Assembly (NCBI GenBank): GCA_033439765.1 | Contig: JAULSN010000006.1 | Location: 124,001-188,000, forward strand | Length of the DNA stretch: 64,000 bases | From: Lasiosphaeria ovina | Taxonomy: Eukaryota > Ascomycota > Sordariomycetes > Sordariales > Lasiosphaeriaceae | Reading direction: 5' to 3' | In this document: positions 20,895 to 31,799 of the stretch, piece after piece | How the letters are laid out: each line of letters starts with the position of its first letter | How positions within the stretch are numbered: the first letter of the stretch is position 1 | Translations under genes and position numbers: made by a program | The notes under the pieces: model-generated | Told to the model about the DNA's origin: nothing | The model's database searches: none | Seen by the model: only the letters and a program-made list of their open reading frames with translations

Positions 20895-22502
20895 TCACAA
20901 ATCTCGGCGTCCATCATTATCTGCTCTGTCATCCCCTGGCGGGGGTGGTCGTATTCTCGGGTCCCAGTAGCTTCCGAACCTGAACCCAGTCGCAATGGAA
21001 GATGAGTTTCTACACGTAGGTCGCTCGTGAGATGCGGTATCTCCAAAAGGCCACATGGCCACAAAGCAGACCTCGTCGTAGGCACAGGTCGAGCAGTCTT
21101 TCCATTTCACCCACTTGAGATGGCCGACCAAGTCTTGAACTGCCTCCTCCGCAGCCACAATCGAGGCTTGGTCCGCATCGGTATCAGCAACAATGAGCTC
21201 TCTTACACGGAACAGTGTGGAACATATGCTCGACGTGACGGCCTCAATTCCGGCGAGGATGAGGTGATCTTCGGGCGTCTCTGGGACGATGGAGGCGGTA
21301 TGATATTTGGTGCACCGGTCGAGGGCGAGCTTTAAATCGCTGCCGTCATCGATGGCGTACTCAATATGGAGATTCAGGAGGTTGTTGACTTGGCCTTGAA
21401 AAGTGCTGAGGGTGTCAATCTTGCCTGCCATGTATTTGAGTCGGTCTGAGTATCGAGCCACGATCATGTCAGTGACTCCCTGCCAGTCAATAATAGCTGT
21501 GTGCGTCGCATCGCCGCGCTTGTCCACGACCTCAGCGACGCGCGATTTAATTGCGTACAGTTGCGAGTCGGTGACGCTGGTAAGGCGCAGCAGGTCCTGC
21601 CGCCGAGAGTCGGGGTTGGTGAGGTTGACTGGGTAGAATAGGGCCGAGACCATGGACGAGTAATCCACCGCAACGCGAGATGCTCCAATACTGTAGTAGC
21701 GTTGCGATACAGCTCTCATATACTCCAGTAACTGGGCTTCAGGGTACCCGGCATTTCCCGAGTCTGAGAAATCGGGCCGTTGATTTGCAGATACCAGCTC
21801 CGAGCTGTCGGAAAAGTTGCACTTGATGATTTCAAAGCCTGCTTCCATCCGAACCACCCCCTGCAATCGCCACTCTGTCGCAATATCACACAAATCAGTG
21901 GCGCGCTCGAGTTCGCCTATCGGGCTCTGTTCTCGCAATCCACGGAGTAGCAGGTCTTGGGTGTCGAGCGTGCCCATATCCGTCTTGCCCGCGCCCATTC
22001 CGTCGACGTAGAGGAGGCGAAGGGGCTTTGTAACTCGGAAGATGAGAAGATATCCATGGCTCTCTTCGTCTGAGCCTAGGCGGCCGTCTTTTTCGTCGTT
22101 GTCCCCCAGCCTCGCGTGCGTGCCATGCATGCTCTGATAAAAAACCCCGAACGGTGGTGGCCGACCTGGTGTCCGCGGCCACGGGCGGGCAAAGTTTTCA
22201 GCATGTTCTGCCTCAAAGGCGAGCCATTCTGGACCCAGGGGTGGCTCTGGTGTGAGGGTGCCATGGTAGACGAGGACGCCTTCAGGGACCGTGGCCAAGA
22301 AGAGCGAAAGGCCGTTGTGGTTGAGTGAGGAGCCCCATTGCCGCAACGCCGAGTTGACCGCGTTGAAGATCTCAAAGCCGTGTTGCTTGGCAGCTGCTTC
22401 GCTGGGTCCAAAGTCGTTAGATGTGGCGAGAAGCGCAGATGCTAAAACCAAGAGGGAAGAAGCTGCCAGGCATGTGGCCAAATGCCGCAATAATGAGGGC
22501 AT
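20895..22502 (-). CDS. Secreted fungal orphan protein (535 aa, MGTLDTQD family)
   Basis: A single exon. ATG 22502 is the first true ATG and gives a clear signal peptide (basic MPSLLRHL, then hydrophobic ATCLAASSLLVLASALLA). The mature part opens with NAVNSALRQWGSSLNHNG, then FLATVPEGVLVYHG, AEHAENFARPW, a Trp/Pro-rich loop, LRLLYVDGMGAGKTDMGTLD and TQDLLLR. This block is strongly conserved in many ascomycete hypothetical proteins; I know of no biochemical role. The GAGKTD motif is not a Walker A site, since it follows a strand in a secreted domain. The last 60 residues are Cys-rich (CSTCAYDEVCF, PTCRN), suggesting disulfides. Predicted location is extracellular or cell wall. Confidence 0.7.
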   Translation of the reverse strand: MPSLLRHLATCLAASSLLVLASALLATSNDFGPSEAAAKQHGFEIFNAVNSALRQWGSSLNHNGLSLFLATVPEGVLVYHGTLTPEPPLGPEWLAFEAEHAENFARPWPRTPGRPPPFGVFYQSMHGTHARLGDNDEKDGRLGSDEESHGYLLIFRVTKPLRLLYVDGMGAGKTDMGTLDTQDLLLRGLREQSPIGELERATDLCDIATEWRLQGVVRMEAGFEIIKCNFSDSSELVSANQRPDFSDSGNAGYPEAQLLEYMRAVSQRYYSIGASRVAVDYSSMVSALFYPVNLTNPDSRRQDLLRLTSVTDSQLYAIKSRVAEVVDKRGDATHTAIIDWQGVTDMIVARYSDRLKYMAGKIDTLSTFQGQVNNLLNLHIEYAIDDGSDLKLALDRCTKYHTASIVPETPEDHLILAGIEAVTSSICSTLFRVRELIVADTDADQASIVAAEEAVQDLVGHLKWVKWKDCSTCAYDEVCFVAMWPFGDTASHERPTCRNSSSIATGFRFGSYWDPRIRPPPPGDDRADNDGRRDL

Positions 22503-23817
22503 CGCGAGGGTGGTGGTTGATGTAACGATAAGACTATGCCATGACAAAGACGGGGGTTCCGGTCAGTGCGACGCGTATGCGAGTGGAACCCCGCACGCGC
22601 CCCCAACGACAGGTCCATATCACGGCACCATCTTGCCAATTGCACCTGCCGATTTCGGTTCCAGTGAGTGAGTAAGCAAGAGATAACAGTCTGGAGGGTG
22701 ACCATGTTTTGGCCGCCGGTTTTCGTTCATCGCACCTGTCATCCCAGGGTATCAAGTTAGGAAAGGCCTTGAATTATGGGAAGATTAGGCTTTTTTTGTC
22801 TGTCCCTTATTGTCGATTAGAGGAAAGGCGATCAGTAGATTCTCGGCTTGTTGTCCAGATTGTCTGAACCCTAACCCTTACCCGTCGGCGAGCACAGTTC
22901 TCCCTCCGCATGCCTTCTTTCAAGAGGAACTGCGTTTTTCCATTTAGGATGTATGTGAAGGGCATACGCCAGTTAGAACTCGATTGGTTCACCTACAGCC
23001 GCGGCCCTGCAAGAGTACAAGGAGCATAAAGAATTGGTCGACATGCTCCGGATCTGAATGGAAAGAACAATCAAATGATCGCTCGATGCTCTGCTGCCCG
23101 CCTGGGGTGCCTCTGAGCGTGTGATACACCAGGCTCAACTACTACGCCGGAATCAGCGAAGAATGAGGGGCCAAGGCGGCCAAGGCCAAGATTAATATTG
23201 CGTCAAAGGTGCTCACAACGCGCCAGCGAGCGGACGTGCTGGCCTGGACCGCGGTCTGGGCGCGAGCCGTTGCCAAGGCTCAGGTTCGTGGCGTAGAAGT
23301 TGCATCAAATCCCCACATTTGGCCAGACTGCTTTTGTTGCACCGTACAGCCTGTTGAGGCTAGCGGGGGAGGCCGGAACTTCAAGGTCACCATCAGTGAC
23401 GGGGAGCTCATAGCTGCCCTCGGTAAAGGCCAAGATGAGCTTGTCAACGAATAGAAACTCTTGCCGTATCGTGGTGTTGTCTAAGGCCATTGTTGGTTCA
23501 GCCTTTGGGTAGGTTAGTTATAAAGGGCCAAAAATGGAACCCAACCCAATTCCTGCCAACGCTTTTAGTGGGCCGGATTGAGTACAGGGCCAGGTTCCCG
23601 TGCCAGCCATATACTGATAACGTTAGTGGTATGGCGTGAGGTCTATTTTCCCTTACATGTACAGTGCCATACCCCACCCCCCAACGGATCACCCCCTAGC
23701 AGTGGATCACCCTTTTGCACCAAAACGCTACATCTTTGAACAACAACAGCGCACTCAATTGTGAAGCTATTTACAAGCCAAATAAATCAAATGTAGTTAA
23801 TTGACTGTACAACCCAT
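22503..23817. other. Intergenic, nothing firmly supported
   Basis: 1.3 kb without a defensible gene. A 61-codon minus-strand frame (23490-23305, MALDNTTIRQEFLFVDKL...) has coding-like composition and an ATG but ends quickly and matches nothing I know. Confidence 0.3.
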
Positions 23818-24250
23818 TTATTGTACTGGCACACGAAGTGCACGGCCACATCTTGTCACTCTTGCAGGCAACTCTTCTTCTTGAGCCTCATCTTCATCAT
23901 CCACCTCTTTAACTTGAGGTTCTGTTTGAGGCTGAAGTTGCGGCTCTACGGAAACCTCGCCACCTAGTAGTATAGTCCTTGGGTTCATGAACCGCTTATT
24001 ATGATTGGGAATTTTCCTTCGTGTTTGGGGCCTAATACGCTCCAGTTGAGCCTCCAGGGCTTCAATACGGTGTTGCTTGAGTACTAATTCGGTCTGAAGC
24101 TTCTCAACGGCTGCCGTAGCTTTCTGGAACTTCCATCTAGTCCAGGGACTACTTCCTTTACTAAAATCCCTTATCTAACGCCCTATAGTCGGTATATTAG
24201 GGACTCTGGAGAGGATAGGGGGTTTAGGGGTCTTCGTGAGGCAACAGAAA
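23818..24250 (-). mobile_element. C-terminal relic of a pogo/Fot1-like Tc1-mariner transposase
   Basis: The minus strand reads TKTPKPPILSRVPNIPTIGR, TAG (24175-24177), IRDFSKGSSPWTRWKFQKAT, a coiled coil (VEKLQTELVLKQHRIEALEA), RRKIPNHNKRFMNPRTILLG and an acidic tail to TAA 23818-23820. A 'TPKTP' segment, then a short coiled coil, then a basic RRK-PNPNKRF motif, is how fungal pogo-type DDE transposases end. The catalytic DDE part is missing upstream, so only a truncated, stop-bearing remnant remains. Family assignment comes from pattern memory and is moderate. Confidence 0.55.
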
Positions 24251-24896
24251 GTGCTAAAGAAGACTAAAAGAAGTTGTATTATAGGGGACTGTAGTATAAA
24301 GAGTGGTGAGTGCGTTGTGCTTACCAAGGAAATCTATCTAAGGAAAGGACAGGTCTCATATAGACTAAAGGCAGGTCCTCTAGAAGGTTCTAGAGGTACA
24401 CAGGCTACGTAAGTGGCCCTATATTCGACAGTCTTCTAGTGGGCTTGTCTTACGTATGCCTAGGCTTGTAGGAGGTTCGAGAAGGTACTGTGGAGCTTAG
24501 GCGACAATTTGGATATAGGGCTTACAACATCAACTACACCAATACAACTACTGTAGTGCCCTACACCCTAGGACTCTATAGGGTAGTCTGTACCTATAAA
24601 CCCGGTAACTAGCTATACTTTAACATGGTTCTGTACGTGTAGACCCTAAACCGCTGGTCCGCGAAGCTTTAAGAGACACTGGATGACAAACTGAACTCTC
24701 CTAAAGTGCCCGGCACTATTTAACAGACGCAATATTGGAAAGGCGAAACTCGTAAATAGTGAGATGGGATGTAGAGGTCATCATAGAAATGGTAGAAAGA
24801 GGATAAAACAAAGTGCAGAACAGTGTCTCCCACCTCACCGTAAGAAACCCCCAGACAAGTCCCGGAACCCACAAAGATGCCTCGCCACCAGAAAGA
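24251..24896. other. AT-rich repeat-like sequence
   Basis: No coding potential. The sequence is rich in ctata/taggg words (for example ggatataggg, ctataggg) and interrupts the transposase relic, suggesting nested, heavily mutated repeat DNA such as a solo LTR. I could not define ends. Confidence 0.35.
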
Positions 24897-25907
24897 CTAA
24901 AACGCAACCACTTGCATAACTGCAGTCCCCTTCGGAGTCGCTCCCAGCACTGCAACGCCGCCATCCACCGCTGTCACTCCGCCCCAGCCCGCCTGCTCAA
25001 TGGCCTTGATCGGCTCGCTCCACGTGGCGCCGCCATCCGAGCTCGTGATGATCTTCATGTCCGCCTCCTGAGGATAGGGCCGATGGGGCTGGTCCTGGTT
25101 CGTCATGAAGCTCACGACCAGCCGGCCCGGGATCTGAGCCAAGCCGGGCCCGCCCGCGTTCCCTTGGCCGGGCTCAAAGATGATGCGCGAGTGGGCCCAG
25201 GTGTTCCCGCCGTCCGCGCTCGTCTGCGCCCAGACCCTGAACTTCTTGTCGTCGGCGTTGTTCTCGTACACCATTAGGAGGTTGGCGCCGCCGCCGTCGA
25301 GGTCGAGTACCTGCGGCATGCCAGGTCGCGTCGCCGGGTTCCCGGCCCCTGCGACGGTGACAAAGTCGCTGCTCCATGTCTCGCCGCCGTCGCGCGAGGT
25401 GCGGAAGACGATATCCTGGTCCGAAGGCGAGAGTTCGTGCGAATAGTAGGCTTGCAGTGTGCCGTCGGGTGCTTCGCGGAGGAACGGCTCCCACTCGCCT
25501 TGGATGCCGTGCCCCGGGGCCGAGCTTAGGATGTTGCCGAGCTTAGACCAGGACTGGCCGCTGTCTTTGCTCTGGTGGACGTTGAGTTCCATATGCCAGG
25601 GTTTCTCTTTGTCTTTAGTGAGGTCGTAGGTGAGCCTGAGCAAGCTTGCGCAGAGAATGGCGCCGGACGAGGTCTGGAGGAGAAACGGATTCTTCAGGTC
25701 GCCCTTTGTGGCGTCCCACGACATGACCTCGACTGGGTCGGACCAGGTTGCACCGCCGTCTTTACTCTTCTTAGTAACGATCTTGGTGGTTGTGTCATCA
25801 CCCCATCTGTATGTAGCAAGGAGAGTGCCATCTCTTGTTGCGATGGCCCGAGGGTAGTCACTGCCAGGATCGGAGCCGATTGTGATAAGCCCGTCTGACA
25901 GAGACAT
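24897..25907 (-). CDS. BNR/Asp-box beta-propeller protein (sialidase or GH93-like)
   Basis: A single exon of 336 residues from a true ATG. Five Asp-box motifs (S-x-D-x-G-x-x-W) are spaced through the protein: SKDGGATWS (48), SKDSGQSWS (113), SRDGGETWS (173), SADGGNTWA (231) and SSDGGATWS (290). This is the hallmark of six-bladed sialidase-type propellers. Candidate active-site elements are the early Arg in DYPRAIATRDGT, EWEPFLREAPDGTLQAYY and PGMPQVLDLDGG. Fungal relatives include exo-arabinanases (GH93) and sialidase-like proteins. I see no signal peptide, so the site of action is open. The last residues (GTAVMQVVAF) close the final blade, so the protein looks complete. Confidence 0.8.
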   Translation of the reverse strand: MSLSDGLITIGSDPGSDYPRAIATRDGTLLATYRWGDDTTTKIVTKKSKDGGATWSDPVEVMSWDATKGDLKNPFLLQTSSGAILCASLLRLTYDLTKDKEKPWHMELNVHQSKDSGQSWSKLGNILSSAPGHGIQGEWEPFLREAPDGTLQAYYSHELSPSDQDIVFRTSRDGGETWSSDFVTVAGAGNPATRPGMPQVLDLDGGGANLLMVYENNADDKKFRVWAQTSADGGNTWAHSRIIFEPGQGNAGGPGLAQIPGRLVVSFMTNQDQPHRPYPQEADMKIITSSDGGATWSEPIKAIEQAGWGGVTAVDGGVAVLGATPKGTAVMQVVAF

Positions 25908-26963
25908 TGCAGCAAACGTAGGCTCGTTCTACCTAGTAAATTGAGAAGGCGTCAACTTGTTGATTGTCGAATTCTTGGCCTTCGTGGCGAGATTGCCACA
26001 ACACTATGTCTCATGCTCCCTCTCGTCAACGAGCTGTCCATTCCTTTTATGTTTGACGACGCTCGATTTCAAATCATCTCTTTTACAAGGACTCTGGAAT
26101 CAGTCCGGTCTCTTACAGCGGTCGCCCATCAGTTTCGACGTTAGCGCCGATCATCGACTCTTGAGGCTGAATTGTGATATCATTGTGGCGATGGTGTTGT
26201 CAGATTTTTGCGCTTACTTGCGTTTCCGGTTGCCCATCCCCCCTTGGCGATTGGATTAGCAATATCCAACGTGACATTGCCAAGCACCACAGCGAGACAC
26301 AAAGTTGTCAGCCTTAACGCGATAGGTGTGACTTCTACCAGACTTCGTCAGAAACCCATCATCAGTCAATGCCAAGTGCCACACTTCGGAACGACGACGG
26401 ATGGGACATGGTTGCCCCTAGATGGTATGCCTGAAGGGACCTAGGTTGATCGATGGACCTGGGAACGGCGCCTCCGTTGATCGAGCGGGATAGGGGGCGG
26501 GGTAGAGCGGCCTGCATTGCGCTCTTGCAGATCCTCAACGCCACTCTACGTGATCCTCCTATTTGTGCACCTTACGATCAGGTTCTCTGTAGCTCATGGC
26601 AGTTTAGATGGACGTTCTGATTTACCATAGTGCGAGCCAGCTGCGTGTCAAGCTCACCGCTCCAAGCCTTCTTGAAGAGGTCGCGCGGTCCCTGCAATCG
26701 ACCGAAAGACATGAACGTGGGAGGACGTATTACAACCGGCCCTCACGCCCCCCGTGCTCCGGGGGTGCACATCTCCAACACACGTCCAAAATCCTCCCAC
26801 CCTCCCCTATAAAAAAATACCACCAAAAAACCCCCTACAATATGACCAATCTCGTCGTGCAGAACTTTGCCGCCAATGATTGTAATACATTGTGAAGCCA
26901 TGATAGGTTTCGGTCGTTTATTTGGCTCTCGCGCTAGCAGGCGGCTCTCGGGAGCAATTAGAA
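25908..26963. other. Intergenic; promoter-like TATA with 17-codon ORF
   Basis: No gene is supported. Near 26810-26893 a TATAAAAAAA box is followed by an ATG (26842) and a 17-codon frame (MTNLVVQNFAANDCNTL). This could be the intact 5' end of a lost gene. Confidence 0.3.
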
Positions 26964-27375
26964 TTAGTACGCGGGCCGATTGAGAGGTCGGACGATTTTC
27001 GTCCGGTACTCCCACTCCTCCACGTCTCGATATGCGGCCCGGCCATGGCCTCGACGTGTGTGAATTTGCTGATAGGCCTGCCCTCAGGCAGTGACGGATG
27101 CGTCAGGGGAATCTCAACGTACTCGGGCGCGCTGAGGTCCGAGATGCTGGGAAACTTGTAGGCCACCATGAACGGCCGCTCGCGGTCTTCGTCGAGCGCC
27201 TGGTCCGCCATGCCGACGAAATGGCACCGGGCTTCCAGCGTAGTCAGTCGGGGATGTGTACCGTCTCGTTCCAGTGCGTGAAATTGTCGTAGGGAAAAGT
27301 GGCCCTGTACTCGGGCTGGACGCCAGATATGGGCAGGAAGATGCCCGGACCTGTGCCGACGAGTGGGAATGCCAT
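26964..27375 (-). pseudogene. Frame-broken small gene, unknown family
   Basis: From ATG 27375 the frame reads MAFPLVGTGPGIFLPISGVQ ... FTHWNETVHIPD and stops near 27244. A second frame continues HFVGMADQALDEDRERPFMV ... FPSISDLSAPEYVEIPLTHP ... FTHVEA. A third closes EEWEYRTKIVRPLNRPAY before TAA 26964. The composition and the good start and end suggest one ancestral protein of about 130-140 residues broken by two frameshifts. An unrecognised intron could explain one of them. I do not know the function. Confidence 0.4.
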
Positions 27376-28966
27376 GGTCGGTATGAGTGGAAGGTGGTGA
27401 GAACCTGAAAGTTGTGAGGACTGATAGGGTCTGTGAACTGTGTATTAACCGGGCTCTGTTGCTGTCTCGAGTGCGCGTCTGTATTTTATGTACTAGTCTC
27501 ACTTTACGCCCCGCAACTGATACAGCATATAACCGATAGCCTCAATTGCAGCCCTATAAAGAAAGCTGCAATCTCATCCCGTGCCAACCGCCCACGCCAG
27601 GAACTAAACACAGGCTTATCCAGTCGGGTTGAAACTTGGACTTATCAACCTGCATCTGTCTATATTGAGATGGGGCGGGGACGTGGATGTTGGAAATTCC
27701 ATGACTCCCTCTCGCCGTTGAACTGTCTGACTTGTGAACTAGTTGACAAGGCAAACCTTTTGCTCAAAATCTAACAGGAAGCATTTTTATGGCCTTCCGC
27801 AACCAAATGCACTGAGCACGCAACGCAGCCACGTGTCGGTTCCAGTGAGGGCTCTGCGTTCGATTCCTGAGTCCAACGCTCTTTTAATCGTACAAAGCTC
27901 GGGAAAATTATTTGACTCTTATAGCCCTCAACCATTAAGACTCAGATAGCGACGTTGTACTTCAGCCTGGCTATATTCTGCGAATCCGAGTCTGGTTCGA
28001 TCCCAGCCGATTCTGACCAATTTGTGGGTTGTGGGGGTTGGGGGGATTTAACAGTTGTTATAAAAGTGGGTGTCAGGGAAATCGCGTTCATACGACCTTT
28101 TTTTTACTTCTAGTTCTATCGACAGCTATTAGTCTCGAGTTGGCTATACGGGCAGAACGTGAAACTTTGGACTCGTGTAAGTAGGACCCGGCACAGCTTG
28201 TCCCGGCACGACATAGATTCCTATAGTCAACAGCCAATAAACGATAATTAATCATTATCATCATAAGGAATCACCGGCTCTCTGTTACAGTCAGAACATG
28301 ACCCCAATCTGGTCACTAGGGATTTCCCTTTCCTTCTTTGGAACTGAGCGGTTGACGCCTGAGCCTGAGCCAGCCTGAGCCAGCCTGAGCGACGGGGTCA
28401 CAGTTTTGGGCTGCCCCGGCTATAGTTGCCATGATCTAAAATGGCAGTGGAGTTGCGAGGATGAGTTCCTGAACCCAGTTTTGAGACACTGTATCACGGG
28501 GCGTGAGGTCAAATTAACCTATTTAAGTGTGCATTTCAGATCCCCTTTTAAGAGGTCCTCTTTTTGGCGGAACGGTGCCGCGTGATCACTATTGCCACTG
28601 CGCAGCCACCCTTTCCTTCACCCCAACAAACCAAGAAAATGCCCTTACGATTTCAACATACCAGCTGACCTATGTAAAATCATTATTGCCGCAGACCTCT
28701 TCCAGTGTCTCTGAGTCCATTGCGCCCAAGTCGAATAGTACACAGGCATGAGTGAGCCAGCTGGAGTATGCGCTTATCCGCGGGGCAATGACAATCAGGA
28801 CCCGCAGCCCGATTCCGCCCAGTGCCTCCTCCTCAGCTGAAACGCATTAGTGAGTCATTTAAACAGCCTGACCCCCGACGAGAGCCTCATCCTCATCCCC
28901 AATTCACAAACCATCCCAATTCTCGTCCGGTCCTTGACGACTTCGTCTTGCAAACTCCGCAACAAG
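27376..28966. other. Intergenic, gene-free
   Basis: About 1.6 kb. A short tandem of gagccagcct units (gcctgagcctgagccagcctgagccagcctgagc) lies near 28358-28391. No RNA gene could be supported. Confidence 0.35.
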
Positions 28967-30997
28967 ATGCTGAAGAGACTGTTTAAAAAAGGTAGTTCGT
29001 CGTCCGAGAAGAACGACAGCAGAGATGAGTATGCGCAGACCGGACCCAACCGAGTGCTCGCATATTGGGTTCGAACTCCTGCTTTTGGTTCCGCAATTCA
29101 GCAATGCGACAACCAGCCTCATTTCAATGCCGCAATTCCGCAGCCGAAGTTCGAGTATGTGTCCGCCCTCAGGCTCGACGTACCCGAGATCCGGCTACTC
29201 TGTCTATTGCCCCGGGATCCCTCCGCGACGCGCGTCGGGCAGTCACCGGTCCGATGCGAACTTCGACACGTGTTGTTGAGCGACAACCCCGTCTTCCTGG
29301 CGCTCTCGTACGTCTGGGGCAGTCAACAGGTCACTAAGAGGATAACCGTCAACGACGGATACATGGACGTCACCGTCAATCCCGCCCACGCGCTGCAACA
29401 CCTTCAGTTGCAATCGGCCACCCTCGCCCTCTGGGTCGATGCCATCTGCATCAACCAGGGAAGCACTGGTGAGAAGAACTGCCAAGTGTGACAAATGCAC
29501 AACATCTACCTGCAGGCCTCCCTTGTGCTGGGCTGGCTGGGGCCGGCGGCCGACGACAGCGACGAAGCCATGAGCATCCTGGACTGGCTGGGAAAGGAGA
29601 CGATGATTCGCGTGCGCAACAACGGCGCCAACCCCAAACACGAGGCAATCCTGCCGGACCTGCTGTCCAAACACCATTGGCCTCACGAGAAAGTCCACCA
29701 GGCAGTGCGGTCCGTCGGGGCACTCTTCAAGCGAGAGTGGTGGACGCGGGTGTGGATCCTCCAGGAGGTGGAGCTGGCCAAGGACGTCCTGATGATCTGC
29801 GGCGAGCTGGGCATTCCCTTGGACGTGCTGCGCATGGGCTTCGAGGCCGTCAACGATTTCGCCGTCCGCACCAGGGACGGACGTCCGCTCGCCGACATGG
29901 CAAAGGCGATTCGGAGGGATGTGTCCTCGGGGCCGCCGCGGATTCTCGGGTCGACGAGTCCTAAAGCGTTGCATGTTCCGGCGCGATCGGACGGCTTGGC
30001 TTTCTGGATCAGCAGGTCCAACAATCTCGCCGCCACAAACCTGAAGGATTACGTCTACGCTTTGCTGGCGCTGGCTGGCGACGTGGACGAGCTTGGGATC
30101 TGCGTGGACTACAACAAATCCGTGGTGGAAATCTTCACTGACGTGGCGACGAGGCTGCTCGAGAAGCAGCAGGCGCTGTTCATCCTTTCGTGGTGCCAGC
30201 GCTGGCCCGATATCCTGACCACGCAGTACGAACCGTGTGGTCTTCCGTCCTGGGTTCCCGACTTTTCCTTTCCTATTCCGTCGGGGGCCCTGTTCGGGTC
30301 GTGGAACGCGACACGGTGGCTATATTCGGCGACGGGTACAACGCACACGCGTTGCACGGCCTCCCGGCAAATGCAGCTAAGCATCAGCGACGGCGTCTTG
30401 AAGATCGACGGTGCAGAGTTCGACACCGTCCAATGCGCCGGTCCACGACCGTCGCAGAGAGGCCCCGAGTCAGGCAAGAAATTCGACGCCACTGCACGCG
30501 TCAAGGAGGCGATAGAGCTCGTTGCCGGCCACCGGGCACGCTACTCGACCAGCGGCGCCTTCCACGACGCCGTGTGGCGAACCGTGATTGCCGACGCAGA
30601 GTTCGACTTCGTGGCACCCAAGCGAGCGACGCCTCGGCTCCAGGCGGGCTATGAGGCGATGAGCGCGAGGTGGAAGCCGCCTGGGCCGCCCGTCCCTTCC
30701 GAGGAGCTCCGTGCCTTGCGTTCACGCCTGATGGAACCTTATTGCCTGGCGATATCCTGCTATTGCACGGACAGGCGAATATTCATAACCACGGGAGGCT
30801 ATCTTGGGATTGGTCCCCGGACCCTTGAGGAAGGGGATACGGTCTGCATTCTGTTTGGCGCGCCGGCTCCGTTCCTCGTCAGGAAGGTTGCCTGCTCGGA
30901 CTCGTACCAACTCATCGGAGAGTGCTATCTACATGGTATTATGGACGGCGAATTTTTTGATACGGACCCCCCTGGCATGGAATTCAGTATAAGGTAG
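28967..30997 (+). pseudogene. HET-domain protein gene interrupted by one in-frame TGA
   Basis: ATG 28967 opens a HET protein of 676 codons on one frame with no indel. Block 1 is FLALSYVWGSQQ. Block 2 is LALWVDAICINQGSTGEKNCQ, then TGA at 29489-29491, continuing directly as QMHNIYLQASLVLGWLGPAA. Block 3 is WWTRVWILQEVELAKDVLMI, with LKDYVYALLALAGD downstream. The C-terminal variable half ends with SDSYQLIGECYLHGIMDGEF, the usual HET tail. Homologues usually have a charged residue between 'QV' and 'QM', so CGA>TGA is the simplest cause. No intron with usable signals removes the stop. A frame beginning at ATG 29495 would lack most of the HET core. Everything else is intact, which implies a recent lesion or a strain polymorphism. 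Confidence 0.8.
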
Positions 30998-31799
30998 ATA
31001 GAGTGCTTTCCTGGACTGTGAGTCTTCGAGGCCATATGCAAGTTCGCAAGAATGGTCGACTTGCAGCATGCCCCTCAAAAGCTGCCCCTCAGTCCAATCT
31101 CCAACCCATCACGGACAGCCGCCGCCATGACCCTTTCTCGGCCATCAGCCCTTCATCGACGTCGCGGAGAAGATTTATGACCGGAACGATAGAAATTTCG
31201 CAGTCCATCGGGGGAAGTTTCTCGGCTCCGCGGCCGGTGTTTTACTCTGGCGACGTTTCTTGCAACTTCTCGCGATGGCTTCACCGAGGAATGTCGTCTG
31301 GTCTTCGCCGGAACGACCCTTAACAGCGAGCGTTTTCAGCTGCCATAGCTAATAACGATGTGATTTTAATGTAAGAACGACGTCGCAGGCCACAAACCAA
31401 GTTCCAGGCCCCTTTCCTGAATGGGGGACACTTTTGGGCCCCTCTGTAAGAATTGCAACTCTGGCGAGACCACGCCGCCATAGGTGGGGCAAGGTGAGCC
31501 GACATCTGTCGAAGCTGAGCCGGGGCGTGATCCAGCCCGAGCAAAAGCTGAGCGGAGTCACGTGAGCCCGACGGGAAGGAGACAAGCATATTAGGGTCAT
31601 ATTACAGATATTTCCCGTGCGCGAACTATTACATCCTCCATCGGCGCCGAATCTGGCTCTTTACCCATCTGGCTACCGGTGGCCTGGTTCAAGAGGCCCG
31701 GTCCGCTTCCAACTCGTCGGATTACTCGACCTGCATAGGATAAATCGGCTCCATAGAATCTCCCTTTCAATTTTTGTCGCCCTGATGTTCCATTAATAG
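30998..31799. other. Intergenic, nothing seen
   Basis: Convergent 3' flanks of the HET gene and the cell-surface protein gene. No feature recognised. Confidence 0.35.

Noticed and set aside
21950..22130. GAGKTD in the secreted orphan as a Walker A motif
   Set aside because: It occurs in a signal-peptide-bearing extracellular protein, lacks the GxxxxGK[ST] spacing context and Walker B, and is conserved as part of the DGM-GKT-MGTLD block.
27930..28020. tRNA-like B box (ggttcgatccc) with partial acceptor pairing
   Set aside because: Only five of seven acceptor pairs form and there is no D arm; probably chance or an ancient pseudo-tRNA.
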